A stretch of 64,000 bases of DNA from Siphonodentalium dalli (GCA_032622095.1 CP136069.1:199735239-199799238), one strand, 5' to 3'. Counted from the first letter of the stretch, positions 34,628 to 46,925 are shown. Made by a program: numbers and translations. The notes: a model not told the origin generated them from the letters alone.

Positions 34628-35598
34628 CAACCTCAAAATACAGTTCTTAAATATAGCACCAGTTCACGGTTCAAACAACCAAGTAAATGTACCTTTAATC
34701 TGCTGTTTGTATGTACTGAGTTCCATGCATACACAGGGCGTGTAGTGTGTAACCACGATAACACGTACGTTTAGCAGGTTCACTGCCTATAGTATTATTA
34801 CTGCGTGCCAACAACGCATAATTTTACATGTCCGATACGTTTCTGTGTACTTTACACAGCATACGTAGGTAAATTCTTTATATAGCATCGACAGTCGATC
34901 GCAATATGCTATATATACTCAGATATCTCAATAGCTAAACAGAAATATACACAGGGGCGAGACGACGGGGGGGGGGGGGGGGGGGGGGTCGCACAAAAAC
35001 ATATGTTGAATTTCTCATAGTTTGATTTAGCAACACTTGTTTATAGCGGCAAATTTGTTGTTTTTAGAACAACAGTAGCTTATTTACCTATCGGTCAAAA
35101 TGATGGACTGGAATGGCAATCAATTAGAACATTCATAGCTTACAGAATTAATTTTAAGAAATTTTCCGTCAATTGGATTGGAAATCCTGAGGAACCAGTT
35201 AATAAATTCCAATGCAAATGGAATTTTGGAACCTGGGAGTTAGATGTGGTCCAATGCGTGGTGTGGTGGTGGTAAGGGGTGAGTGGGGGAGGGGTGAGTG
35301 GGGGGGGGGGGGGGGGTGAGTGGGGGGGTTTCAAAGTGGACACCCACACGGAGATCATGTAGCAACATTCCTGAATGGAAATGCATGGTGGACTTGTATT
35401 GTATATCCTAGGTTGGAAATGTTAACCTTTCGAATACCGAAATTAGTTTCCCCATTCAATTCAAAAAGTGTTCATTGGAATGCTCCATTCCTCATTTAGG
35501 ATGTCTAGATTATTCTAGCAGACGACAGCCCGATACACACTATGATGATTAAATTATTGGGACGTAAAGCTGATAAATAACACAAAAAAGCCTAAAGC
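34628..35598. repeat. G-tract repeat family, second locus
   Basis: About 34965-35375 resembles the family at 27261-28560. It starts near a G run (34968-34989), has GGTGAGTGGGGG simple repeats near 35275-35330 and ends with a GTGGACACCCACACGGAGATC block like the one near 28510. The remainder is unassigned. Confidence 0.55.
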
Positions 35599-35610
35599 TG
35601 TTTTTGAATA

Positions 35611-35710
35611 CAGGTCCCCAGAAAAAAATTTGACCCCACCCCCAATAGTACTTAATCCTATAGGATTAAGTACTATTGGGGGTGGGGTCAATTTTTTTTC
35701 TGGGGACCTG
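35611..35710. mobile_element. 100-bp hairpin MITE with a probable 10-bp TSD
   Basis: The arms are 50 bp, starting CAGGTCCCCAG and ending CTGGGGACCTG, with the dyad centred at CCTATAGG. Direct repeats TGTTTTTGAA lie at 35599-35608 and 35711-35720; two extra bases (TA) sit between the left copy and the hairpin. A duplication of 9-11 bp would fit the MULE superfamily. Confidence 0.65.
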
Positions 35711-35720
35711 TGTTTTTGAA

Positions 35721-36182
35721 CTTAATAGCTGAACATCTATATTAACCCTTACTGTAGTAGGTGCTCATTGACGAGTAGCTATCACTTAGGAAATGTTTAG
35801 AAAATAAGTTAAAAAACGAATGAATGGGAGAGTTCATTTATTATAGACAGGGGTAATTAATCAATGGAATCAAGATTGGGATGAGAAATCATGGAGCCCA
35901 ATATATATATCACGACACTGCATTGTAGATCACGTGACACATGTCATTACGACACTGCATATACGATCGCAATGTATGTCAGACAACAACAGTTACTAAA
36001 TTAAACCTACTAATTGTTTACCCACGTCATGTCCTGTAGATAAACAGATCTCGATAAATACATGACATACATGTACATACTACAAAGAATATACATTGAT
36101 AAATGCTTCGACTAGAGATTATTTTCTCATAGAACAGTTCTGTTTATAATTGTTTTTATAATAATAAAGCGCGTTTATTTAA
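35721..36182. other. No gene; hairpin-family fragment and the start of a tandem unit
   Basis: About 35760-35815 belongs to the family seen near 26260 and 42440. The last ~40 bp (TAATAAAGCGCGTTTATTTAA) is the first unit of the array that resumes after the MITE. Confidence 0.5.
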
Positions 36183-36828
36183 AGGGGTACTGTACACAGG
36201 GATAGACAATTTTTTTTATTTACTCCCATTGAAATAACTTTCAAGTTAGATTGTGTTCGTGTTATATGAGTTTCGTATAAACCTAATTTAGCGAAGAAAA
36301 TATTGATCTTGGAAACAAACATATTACGATTTCAAACTACGCGCCATATTTTTGACCTTCACCGGAGAAGACTCAGGTCGCAGGAAGAACCGGAAGTTCA
36401 TTAATCACAGCTTCAATTGATGCATCCAATCTCTTCCATCGAACAATCTCACTCCCTATAAAAATACTTGACGCTTTATGACTCTTGTTTCTTTCTCTTT
36501 TTTTCCGAATCGGTTATAGCGGGCCTTTCTTTTGCAGGTAACATGTTATGTGTGCAACTCAATAATGTTCGCGAACGGCCGTCGATAAAAGACACGTAAC
36601 AGATACGATTTCAAGAACAGTAACTCGTACTGGCATAATTCGCCATTTTATGACTCCAGCCATAAATGAATTTATATTAAATAATTCAATTTTACTTTTG
36701 TGATAGCCTGTTAACCGGAACGTTTTCAGTAGACATCGTCGACTCAAATTAGTTATTTTAAAATATAATATTGATATTAGATCGCTATTGTCACCGGGAA
36801 TTTATTGAAATTTGGGTACAGTACCCCT
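36183..36828. mobile_element. TTAA-type MITE, termini AGGGGTACTGTAC, long form
   Basis: A 646-bp element with AGGGGTACTGTACAC at the left and GTACAGTACCCCT at the right. TTAA lies at 36179-36182 and 36829-36832. It interrupts a tandem array whose intact units (GTTTATTTAAATTCATCC) show the pre-insertion site. It shares termini with 57377-57724. No transposase is present. Confidence 0.85.
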
Positions 36829-37070
36829 TTAAATTCATTCTAGTAGGATAACGTTTGTATCATAAAGAGCGTTTATTTAATCCATACTGGTAGGATAACG
36901 TTATAATAATAAAGAGCGTTTGTTTTAAAATTCATACTGGTAGGATAACTTTATTATAATGAAGAACGTTTATTTAAATTCATCCTGGTACGATAATAGG
37001 ATTATAATAAAGAGCGTTTAAATTAATACTGATATGATAACGTGATTATATCAAAGAGCGAAATACGATA
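36829..37070. repeat. Short tandem array with AATAAAGAGCGTTTAT units
   Basis: Five diverged units of about 50-60 bp, each with a CATACTGGTAGGATAACG-like half and an ATAATAAAGAGCGTTTATTT-like half. The AATAAAGAGCGTTTAT core also occurs singly near 43885, 47490 and 60950, and as a variant inside the giant palindrome near 15590. Confidence 0.75.
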
Positions 37071-37745
37071 GGTCCGCACACAGAGTTAGTGTGTTCATTA
37101 ACCTATACCACATGGGTGGTGAAAACACTGAAGGGTAAGGGGCGCTCAACATTCATAGAGGTTCTTTTCCCAATGTAAATCATGCATTTGAACAGGAGTG
37201 AGACAAGGGCGACTGAAGCCCCTGCATATATACCGCCTGCCCCGATTCCATTAAATATATATTATGTAATTATTCGGGTACGTGAAACTAGTAAGTTAGT
37301 ATTCAGGCATTATGGCAACTGGAGGAATATAGCATTCTAGTAACATCGCCGAAAATTTCAACCAAATCGACCTTACCAATCCATAGAAACCATCGTCTGA
37401 ACTACGCGCAATTGTAAATATTTACTTCTCGATTCGGGACGCAACTATCTGCGATAAGCTAACGAAAACGATTTCGCCATCGAGAGTCACAGTATTTAAT
37501 TAACATATAAGAATGGCGATGTTTGTTGTCAATTTCGATATAATATTTGTAAAAATTACTACTTTGAGCAAGATTATTCTCCACTTCTATTCTATCACCG
37601 TACCGGAGTGTTTCACATCACTTTAATACCCTAATGATGCTTCTGGAAATTTCCACAGAAAAACCTGTCGTTCCAACTTTTATTACGAATGGCTTAATTG
37701 AGACGTGAATAACTATCCCAGGAAGTAGGCAATTAATATACATAA
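37071..37745. other. No gene recognised
   Basis: Unassigned sequence. About 37400-37700 shares words with 55545-55680 (for example ATTCGGGACGCAACTATCTGCGATAA-like, seen reversed), so it is another dispersed repeat. Confidence 0.4.
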
Positions 37746-39430
37746 TATGTTATCAGACCGTGGGGATAAACTTTGTCTTAAGTAGAGAAATGGAAGTTGT
37801 ATATACTGACCGCGGTGGCCATTGTGTGGGCGGGATGGATGTGGACGGGAGCTCATTTATTCGTATAATTCACTTTAAATTGTCGAGTCCCATGGCTTAC
37901 CGTGTGCAATGTGTCCACCGACTCCTTGGTCACGTGATGTGCTGTCATGTTGTGGTTACCGATATGTTAATACGGAATAAACACAAAGATCGTTGCTTAC
38001 TTCGTTACCTATCGGAACAACCAAAACTATAATGGAGACGCAAACAAAACTCAACTCAAGAAGTCTAAACCTGGTATATGGAACGAAAATATGAAGAACT
38101 GAAGACCGTATATATATGCATGGAGACATATGAAAACTGTAGATGATCATGGACCGATTTTTTTATAAAATGTATGGAAGCAACACAAACACGAAAAGGT
38201 CAGAACGAATTTGATCTGACGAAAAACGAAGCAAACAAACGGGACATTAGACATTACCAACGACCATATAATATGTACTGAATTCGAAAGTCGATACCAT
38301 AACACACATGGACCAATTGGGCATACACTAGAACTACAGCAAATGAGTTATTCATACATTCGATATCTTAAGAACAAATCAATTGCCAGATATGCATACA
38401 AAATGGGTTAACTTGAAGAAGATGACAAGAAGACATATTTCAATTTATGCACTTACTTCACATGTACTTTAATTAAATCGATAATTCTCATACATGTATT
38501 ATGGATAAACCCAACCAATGAGCAGCACTCTATAAACCGAGTCATAATAGTGCACGCAACGTTTAGCAGGAAATGTCAAGAAGTAAACGCTCGAGACGTC
38601 GTAGTTAACTCTGGAAATAAAGTCAAAAGGTTGCTCGAAACGAGAACATAATTGTTCACCCTGTAAATACTAACATGCGCCACTATAGAGCATTTCAAAT
38701 GAGCCAGAGTCACAAAACTTCATGATAAATTTGGACAGTTTGTAAAAAAAATACAGAAATACAATATACCAGAGAAAAAAGTTGTTTACCCTCCAAATAC
38801 CAACAAATGCCACTATAGAAAATATCAAATATGCCAAAATTTCATGATAGAATTAAGAGTTTGTGCGAGAAAAAAGCAGAATAAATAGCGATCACGAAAA
38901 CAAAGAACAGAGTGAAACTAACCTTTTTAGAACGAACCAATTATCAACATAAAGCGAAGATTTCATCCATGATCCGAATTTCCAGGTGGTTTCGTCGCAT
39001 GTCCCGAGACCACTCAGAACGAAGCGGTGGCAGGAGGAAGGTTTGTCACACTCACAGCCATCTCGCCTCCTCCCGAGTGGTCTCCGAGGTGTCTACTCCT
39101 TCCCTAGCGCCACAAAATGGCGACAGCAGGAATGCTTGGAATAGTACCCTGGAAACCGGTTTGTTTGATGCTCGAGACACAAAAATCACGAGCGGTAACG
39201 AAGTAAGCAGATTTTTGGGGTTATTTTGTGTTAACAACCGGTACCCACAACATGACAGCCATTTCTGGTTAACACGGAGCGGGGGGACACACTGTACTTG
39301 GTAGCACAATATGTTGAATCCGTCGATACGACCGCCGGGTTGGTATTTATACTGATGTTGACGTCATTGTTACTATGTATAAATCTTGCTGACCAATGTT
39401 TGTGCAATGGCTATAGATAGGTATGATCGC
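37746..39430. repeat. Right arm of the large diverged inverted duplication
   Basis: Reverse-complement relative of 30140-32445. It lacks the TTAA MITE present in the left arm and keeps the pre-insertion site near 37880. Blocks such as CACCTCGGAGACC (seen reversed), ACGTGATGTGCTGTCATG and TTCGTCGCATGTCCC match the left arm. Confidence 0.8.
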
Positions 39431-40298
39431 ACAGTCACGTGGGCTGTGTATGTTCTTTTTTGATCGGCAATGGCTATTATTAGGTATGACCGTTTAGTCA
39501 CGTAGGCGAATCGATCGAAGTTCATCGGTGTCGACAGAAACTGTTGATAGGAATCGATTAACCAGCCCCCGTCGCCATTTGCCTATTCAATGTACTTCTT
39601 AAGAGCGATTAAAAATGTTGAGTACATGCATGTACTCATTGTAATGTTGCTACGTGCGATTCGTGTACAGAATAACCACACGTTTCATATACGTGTGTAC
39701 TATAGTCTATATTGGTTGGATAGAAGTCCGCGTGGCTGAGGCAGTCGATATTAATTGTTCGTTTACTATCCGACAATAATTTGCTCAAAGATAAATATTG
39801 GGTACAGTTACTTCATTCCGATTAATTAATTTGTAGTTCAGTTCGGCTGTTTATTATTTTATAAGTTAACTGTACTCAATTCGATTCGATGGTCCCCATA
39901 ACATCAGATTTCAACCAAAACAACATTTTTTTAAATGCCACTTCAGTTATCAGAATCGATTAATTGCACAAAAATAACGTTGACACTATAGTATAACATT
40001 ACACAAAACGTGTTTTCACCATTTTGTTCAACGAAAGTTGGCCGGGTAGTCAAATATCTAACACACAAAGCCACTTGATTTTATCCATCTTCATCAGTAA
40101 TTTGGTCCGAGACCGTCGGCTTGTCGAATATTTGCCAGGCGCCAAAAATTACATATCAAATTTCAAAAATCGATATCTGATAACTCCTAGCTTTGATGGG
40201 TGGGTTCCTCGACTCGAAATAAATATTGTTTTACCCCCCCCCCCCCGAAGACATATAAACAGTAATTTGGAAGCGTTAATTCGGATTATGCATCTCTA
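39431..40298. other. No gene; two repeat fragments
   Basis: About 39705-39850 is a diverged direct relative of about 41745-41855 (both hold TGTTCGTTTACTATCC and CAATAAT). About 40140-40290 is a partial copy of the GAGTCGAGGAACCCA repeat. Confidence 0.5.
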
Positions 40299-40452
40299 AC
40301 CATTATAGGTATAAGTGGGTGTCTGGTCATGTCTGCATCTATGTAACCATTATAGGTATAAGTGGGTGTCTGGTCATGTCTGCATCTATGTAACCATTAT
40401 AGGTATAAGTGGGTGTCTGGTCATGTCTGCATCTATGTAACCATTATAGGTA
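40299..40452. repeat. 47-bp tandem repeat, ~3.3 copies
   Basis: Identical units (ACCATTATAGGTATAAGTGG...) start at 40299, 40346, 40393 and 40440. The near identity indicates recent expansion. Confidence 0.92.
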
Positions 40453-40588
40453 AGTGTGTAACTATTTTGCAAACTACGATGTAGTTCTACTATTGTTATA
40501 AACGTTTAACACACGAAATCACGTTTGAAAATTTACACCCACAGTAGAAATTGATACCAACAGTAGAAAGCTGTATACCCACAGTAGG

Positions 40589-40972
40589 GCTGAATATGTC
40601 ACTCTCACCGGTTTTCTGTGATAAAGTTACCCAGGTTCCTGAAATTGTGATAAAGTTACCCAGGTTGGAGAAAATTGTGATAAAGTTACCCAGGTTAAGC
40701 AAATCGCACAATAAGAACTTGATTTAAAAGTGACTGAGGGAAATACTGTTCAGTTTTGGCAAGTAAAAGCCCCTATTAAGCACACATTAAGACATATTAG
40801 TACTGTAGCTCGTCATTTTTATCGCAAAAAAATAATAATTTGTTGCCAAACATGAAATATTCTTAACCTGGGTAACTTTATCACAATCCTCTCCAACCTG
40901 GGTAACTTAATCACAATTTCAGGAACCTGGGTAACTTTATCACAGAAAACCGGTGAGAGTGACCTAATCAGC
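40589..40972. mobile_element. MITE with 9-bp TSD and GTGATAAAGTTACCCAGG iterons
   Basis: The ends are GCTGAATATGTCACTCTCACC and its near reverse complement, ending TCAGC. The 9-bp direct repeat CACAGTAGG lies at 40580-40588 and 40973-40981. Just inside each end sit three tandem iterons GTGATAAAGTTACCCAGGTT, inverted between the ends. No ORF of note. The 9-bp TSD suggests the MULE group. It shares its terminal block with 53196-53523. Confidence 0.85.
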
Positions 40973-41087
40973 CACAGTAGGGTGTAAAGATGAAGTTTAT
41001 AAAATGGGTGTTATACACACACTATAGAACAGACAATTATGGTATAAAAAATGTTTTGATAGGATCATCATCATCATCAGTTGGAGA

Positions 41088-41714
41088 TTGTTGACTCTGT
41101 GTCATTCTAAGCGTATGTCATGTTACGTTTCGGCTCGTTACAGATTGTTGACTCTGTGTCATTCTAAGCGTATGTCATGTTACGTTTCGGCTCGTTACAG
41201 ATTGTTGACTCTGTGTCATTCTAAGCGTATGTCATGTTACGTTTCGGCTCGTTACAGATTGTTGACTCTGTGTCATTCTAAGCGTATGTCATGTTACGTT
41301 TCGACTCGTTACATATGGTTGACTCTGTGTCATTCTAAGCGTATGTCATGTTACGTTTCGACTCGTTACATATTGTTGACTCTGTGTCATTCTAAGCGTA
41401 TGTCATGTTACGTTTCAGCTCGTTACAGATTGTTGACTCTGTGTCATTCTAAGCGTATGTCATGTTACGTTTCGACTCGTTACAGATTGTTGACTCTGTG
41501 TCATTCTAAGCGTATGTCATGTTACGTTTCGACTCGTTACATATGGTTGACTCTGTGTCATTCTAAGCGTATGTCATGTTACGTTTCGACTCGTTACATA
41601 TGGTTGACTCTGTGTCATTCTAAGCGTATGTCATGTTACGTTTCAGCTCGTTACAGATTGTTGACTCTGTGTCATTCTAAGCGTATGTCATGTTACGTTT
41701 CAGCTCGTTACCTG
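41088..41714. repeat. 57-bp minisatellite, 11 copies
   Basis: Units start every 57 bp with TTGACTCTGTGTCATTCTAA and vary at a few sites (CGGCTCG/CGACTCG/CAGCTCG; CAGATTG/CATATGG). As 57 is 19 codons, the plus strand stays open for 221 codons with a repeating LTLCHSKRMSCYVSARYR. I treat that as a by-product. Confidence 0.95.
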
Positions 41715-44040
41715 CACAGATACATGTACGTGTATGTTATAACGGTTGGATAGAACTTAGACTTCCACCTGGCAGCAGCAGCCGATGTTAGTTGTTCGTT
41801 TACTATCCAACAATAATTGGCTCTAACAAATCCGAATACTGAGTAATTCATTTGTAGTGTATTAGGAAATTTCGTTTTTTTATGGCACAATTTAACATCC
41901 AGAACTTATGGTATAAAAAATGTTTGTGGATTTTTTATGCGCATAGATATCAAACTGATTGATATCTACGAATATTTACAGGAATACCGTTTTCTTTCTG
42001 TGTGCATTTCTATATCAACCAGTTTACACTAGTATGCGTGTAGAACTGTATACAGATCTACAGCAATGTAAATATACCCTTAAATGAGTGGTACTCCTAG
42101 CTTACAGTCCGCCATAGAAGAGTAAGGAGACATAAACCAGTATTATCATATATACCTATTATCATACCTATTTCAAAAACTGGTTTGGGTCGAAGGAAAC
42201 GCGGACTACGGCATACGATCGGTTTATAAATGCAAGAAATATACACACTTCATGGTTCATATATTATATATATATTCTGAACAGAAACTTGCCAAAGCCA
42301 TAGGTATTTTAAATATTACACACATGTATTTAACCTGTTATTTACTAAATGGATTCTCCCATTCAGGGGGCTTTTAAGGAAAATAAGCCGATGACAGATT
42401 ACATAAGTACAAAAGGAGTCCTATATCTATATTGAGGCTGATGTTCAGATAATAAGTTCAACAATCGAGACATGATCGTATGAACTTATTTGCCTGAACA
42501 TTTCCCAACTTCTCAAGGGATAATTATTATTTAGTATAGAAAGGGTTAATGTAATTATCGACCTATTTTGATCCAATAAACCTGTGATGTAACAAGGCAA
42601 GCATAGTTTCAGCATTCGAACCACCACGGGGTTTGATCACTTTAACAGTGAATTGGACATTGACACGAGCAACACATTAGTCAGGCCTAAGCCATTTAAA
42701 AGCTTTTATCGTCTAAGCCAATACTAGCAGGTAAATTTAAATGCTATGTCATTATTCGAACATGCCAGGTATCGCGTAATTATAATCACGATAGTATATA
42801 ATGTATGTACATGTATATACCGACACACGCGAACGATAAAACATTAACGGTATCGCCCCACACCATGTCAATATATTTATACTTCGGTAATGCGAAAATG
42901 CATAATTATACAATATATGTGTGAATATGAAATTAGTGGGGGTGGCATGTTCATGTGGGGGGGGGGGGGGGGGGGGGGGGGGGGCATGTTCATGTCACTA
43001 AATCATATATTCTGCAGAATGTTTGTGAATACATTTTGACTTGAATTTGAATTCACTCTTAAAGTGTATACATGCAGCATGCATCGTTTAAGAAAATATT
43101 AGAACAGATTGCAAGGTTTGCATGGTTATTTAACACTAATATGATAATTTGCACACATTGTTGCAGTATATAATGTCCATAACTTCGACTCTTAGAGTTA
43201 TATCAGAGGCGTAGGAATCCCGAGTACCAGTTATATCAGAGGCGTAGGAATCCTGCGTACAATTTCGAAATCATTCGAATCCCAGGTACCAGAAAGAGGG
43301 GGGGGGGGGGAGACACCCTCATCATTGGTACGTTTTCTATATACCAGAGAATAACTAGAACTTGTCAATGAGCGCATTAACAGGTTTTGTTGGTCAGATA
43401 TCGACTTTAAAAAAAAAGGGGGAATATACATAAATTCTAAATTACTATTTATTTGCCTCGCATGGGGGGTGGGGTCGAGGAACCCAACTATCAAAGCTCA
43501 GAGTTATCAGATATCGACTGTTGAAATTTATTTTTCACAACCTGGAATATTTGGCAGCCTAGCAAATATTCGACGAGCCGACTGACATACTCTCGATACA
43601 AAATTGCGTTGAACAAAAAATGATATATAACAAGTTTTGGAAAATTTTGTACCAGAGTTGACAGTGGTTAGCATTATTTTCGATAATTAATCGATTCTGA
43701 GATCTAAAGCGTCTTTTTAAATCTTTTTAAGAAATGTTGTTGTTGTTGGAATTTGACGATACGCGGACCATCGAATCGGATTGTGTACCTTTAATATGTT
43801 ATGATTTTATTGTCAGGATAGCAAACATTCCAGATGACGTCTCTGATAAAGAGCCTCCGTACTTTCGTGTCTATAAGCGGTAGATAATAAAGAGCGTTTA
43901 TAATTATAAGCCTTTCTAATCGTTTCAACGTAAAACTGATCGATGAATTTGTGGTTTCTGAGATGCCCGTGTCATACAAATGACGGACTACGCGATCTGT
44001 TTAAATATATATATATTTTTTTTATTTTGCCTGGTATACA
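41715..44040. other. No gene; simple sequence and repeat fragments
   Basis: This holds a G tract at 42957-42984 and another at 43298-43311. About 42440-42520 is a copy of the TTCAGATAATAAGTTCAAC hairpin family. A short duplication of TATATCAGAGGCGTAGGAATCC lies near 43200-43250. About 43460-43600 is a partial copy of the GTCGAGGAACCCA repeat. AATAAAGAGCGTTTAT occurs at about 43886. Confidence 0.5.
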
Positions 44041-44043
44041 GGT

Positions 44044-44194
44044 TGAAAATTGTGTTAGCCGGCCTGCTGAACCACCCACCCACCCCCGCCTAGTGTTCGG
44101 GAAAAATTTGCAGACCCCCTCCCAGTCTGCAATTTTTTTCCGAACATTAGGCGGGGTGGGTGTGTGCTTCAGCACCCCGACTAACACAATTTTT
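44044..44194. repeat. Hairpin repeat, ~70-bp imperfect arms
   Basis: The left arm starts AAAATTGTGTTAG and the right arm ends CTAACACAATTTT. The inner pairing includes TTTGCAGACCCCC against a TCTGCAATTTTTT side and GGCGGGGTGGGTG against CACCCACCCCCGCC. It is probably an old MITE and could form a cruciform. Confidence 0.75.
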
Positions 44195-46060
44195 CCTGGC
44201 TCCGGAAAGTTTTTCCTGTAGTCATTTCTCTTCAAAATAATGCGACAAAAGGTTTTAAGAATGTTTCTATTATGTATTAAGTATGAATTTAACTCTCTTG
44301 GTAGGGGGTTTGAGTTCACATCAGTTAATAATTAGGGATGACATCAATAAGTAATAAAAAAGATCAGCTTGCTAAATGTTTTCATCAAGGATCCATCAAT
44401 GCACATTGACATGGAAAGGCTCAGGTTTAAATATTTCTATTAAAAATCATTTATTCAACCTGATATAAATGAAAACATAACACAATAATAGATTCTTCAA
44501 ATAAATGTAAACTCTACAAATAAAAATAGATATTCAAAAACCATAATAAAATAAAACATAAAGGTGTTAAAACAAACTTTAACCGATTTCAACAGTATTC
44601 GGTACATTGGTCTACGGTCACCTCTAGATGGGAGCTGTCAAATTTTAACGATTTTCCATGAAAAACATGGCCACCGGCAGCCAACTTGGATTTTACTCTT
44701 TGCATCACTAAATCCTTTAGCACATCTTACAGGTCACATTTCTCATCCAATCGTCGGCAAACTTCATATGGATCTTCCGGGTGACCTCAAGATTGGAGCC
44801 TCCCTTCCCCCCCGAAATGTGTTCAAAATAAACATGGCCACCAGTAGCCATCTTGGATTTCAATTGTGAATCCATCAGCACAATCTACAGCCCACATTTG
44901 TTGGAGAATTGTTTTTAATCTTTACAGCCTTATTGGTAAATCAAAAATAGGAATGCTTCTATAATCATGATACAGAACATAGATCGAATAAGATCAGGAC
45001 AACTAAGTAAAAGTATCATTTGAAGCAGTTAGAATGGGGTGGGTCCCTATCCCAGAATTGGAAAAAATAAAAATTAGGGGGCGGTGGGCGGACAAAATAA
45101 AAAATAGCGCCTAATGTCGGGATATTTTTTCCTGACCCCCCGGCCGGTGGTATATTGAAAAAAATGGCTTAGAATAATTTGATTAGTTTTGCGTCAAATT
45201 GAACAGTATATCTGTAATGATTCTTCGACTAAAACCGAACACATTTTCTTGTCAAGGAATATTGATATTGCACAAGAGCGTGTAAGCGTTATGAGCATGA
45301 ATGGTCTATCCCCATAACGTGTGCCCATATACAAAATCATTAATCGAATAATACGCAAATACATAGTTGTATTGATCAAGTCATGCAGTAAACCTTGCCG
45401 AGACATGAATTAAATGGTGCTCGTGATATTTCACAAAGCTAGATCAGCGTTCCTAAAACTTGTTTGAGCATGCTATCATTCATTGGGTGAAGTCCTCTGT
45501 AATACATAGTTACATTGATCGTATTATTTCACAAAGCAAGCTCAGCGTTCCTAAAATAGAAATGACGAGCGGGTTACCATGCATTCATTGACTGGAGTCC
45601 TCTATAAAACGCTAAGTCTGGCCTCGGAATCTTTGGACCACCCGAGAACTCGTAGACGACAAGTCAGCGAGCGTGAGGCCCACCTACTTTCGGTCATGGA
45701 TTGGAAGTGGGTTCTCGGACATGACGACTTTATAACCAAAACATCTCAAAGCTTACTTCGTTACCACCCCTGGGTTTCGTCCTAGGGGTACCAATGGTTT
45801 CCGGCGCCTGATCGACAGCTCTCCCGCAATCTCCACCCGGAGCTAAGGGAGCGGTCAGGGCGCGGTCAACGACACAGTTGAACGCACCCGGAGACCCCTC
45901 CGTGGCATTTGGTTGATGGTTGAGTGTTCGATTCTCGCCGTCGCTACATTGCTGCGTTGGGTTTCCGGGATAAACGACGCCACATAATGAAGAATCAGAG
46001 ATCGACTCGATTAGAAGGATTGATAGAAACTAATGGAGGATATATAGTGGGATGAGCTTA
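44195..46060. repeat. Dispersed repeats, no host gene recognised
   Basis: About 44600-44920 carries repeated words such as AACATGGCCACC and GCCATCTTGGATTT, and resembles a stretch inside the palindrome arms (12330-12480). About 45425-45605 is a diverged tandem pair (TATTTCACAAAGC...CAGCGTTCCTAAAA, twice). About 45640-45830 resembles the TTACTTCGTTACC part of the 30-kb repeat. Confidence 0.5.
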
Positions 46061-46069
46061 TTTTACCTT

Positions 46070-46925
46070 CGTTTCATCATCACATCACGTGGTTTCGAGG
46101 TTAGTGAGTACCACGCATTCAAAATGGCCGAGGCGAGCGCAAACGTCCTAATCATAATATACGAGGAACTGACACAAAACATAGCATTTTGACTGTTACG
46201 AGCATATGCTAGTTTATTTTTAAAACAAGTTGATACCTTATTTGTATGGAAATACTCAGTAGTTTTCTTTAACCCTTTGAGTGCCAGGTCGATTTTTGTA
46301 TCAACCCATATACCCTGTGCCAATGCATTCTCTTATATATGCGAGTCGACCATAGGTCGCCTCGCATATATAAGAGAATGCATTGGCCTAACAATTTTTT
46401 TTACAATTTTTTACAATTTTAATAATTTATTCTTATATACTTTAACAGACTTATATTGTAGGTTTAGGGCCGATGAGATCGGCCCCTGGCACTCAAAGGG
46501 TTATCAAAGTTGCAAGTTGGAGGTTCGTGGAATACACAAGTCCATGCATCTAGTATATGCTAGTTCATGTTAAAAACAAGTTGATACCTCATTTGTTCCC
46601 AAATACTCAGTAGTTTCCTATAACATTCTGACTAAAGTTGCCAGTCGCAGGTTCGTGAAATACAACAGTCCATACATCTAGGAGAATCCTTCGGCTGACA
46701 ACTTTGGTCAGAATGTTAGAGCAAGCAACTTCGAGTTTGAACACAAATTAGGTATCAGCTTGTTTGAAAAATAGTTTAGCATATGTTCGTAGCTGCCAAA
46801 AATACTTTGTAATATGTAATATCCTATATATAATTGATCACCTTTCCTCGTTTCTGGTCGCGTTTGCGATCACATCGGCCATTTTTGAATGCGTGATACT
46901 CATCAACTCGAAAACGTGATTCCCC
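46070..46925. repeat. Composite inverted repeat holding a piggyBac-type MITE
   Basis: The outer blocks GGTTAGTGAGTACCACGCATTC...ATGGCCGAGG (about 46095-46130) and CGGCCATTTTTGAATGCGTG (about 46880-46900) are inverted. A CATATGCTAGTT...AACAAGTTGATACC block occurs at 46203 and 46553 directly and at about 46715-46785 inverted. The MITE at 46273-46500 sits within it. Confidence 0.65.
46273..46500. mobile_element. piggyBac-type MITE, termini CCCTTTGAGTGCCAGG
   Basis: A 228-bp element with CCCTTTGAGTGCCAGG at the left and CCTGGCACTCAAAGGG at the right. TTAA lies at 46269-46272 on the left; the right copy has mutated to TTAT (46501-46504). Its termini differ from the 989/50474 family, yet it contains the same nested hairpin (about 46311-46388). 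Confidence 0.85.

Noticed and set aside
39725-39760. tRNA-like A-box word (GCGTGGCTGAGGCAGTCGA)
   Set aside because: No matching B box or cloverleaf follows, and the segment is part of a dispersed repeat also present near 41750.
40299-41714. CRISPR-like regular repeats
   Set aside because: The units are contiguous tandem repeats with no unique spacers, in eukaryotic DNA.
41088-41753. 221-codon open frame with a 19-residue repeat
   Set aside because: It is a 57-bp minisatellite (19 codons) that stays open by arithmetic. No start context, flanking exons or domain support it.
44564-44869. 101-codon open frame
   Set aside because: It overlaps a dispersed repeat with ATGGCCACC/CATCTTGGATT words that also occurs in the palindrome arms and near 51978; no domain is seen.
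45925-45955. B-box-like GTTCGATTC suggesting a tRNA or SINE
   Set aside because: The spacing to any A-box-like word is too short, and no acceptor stem pairing or A tail is visible.
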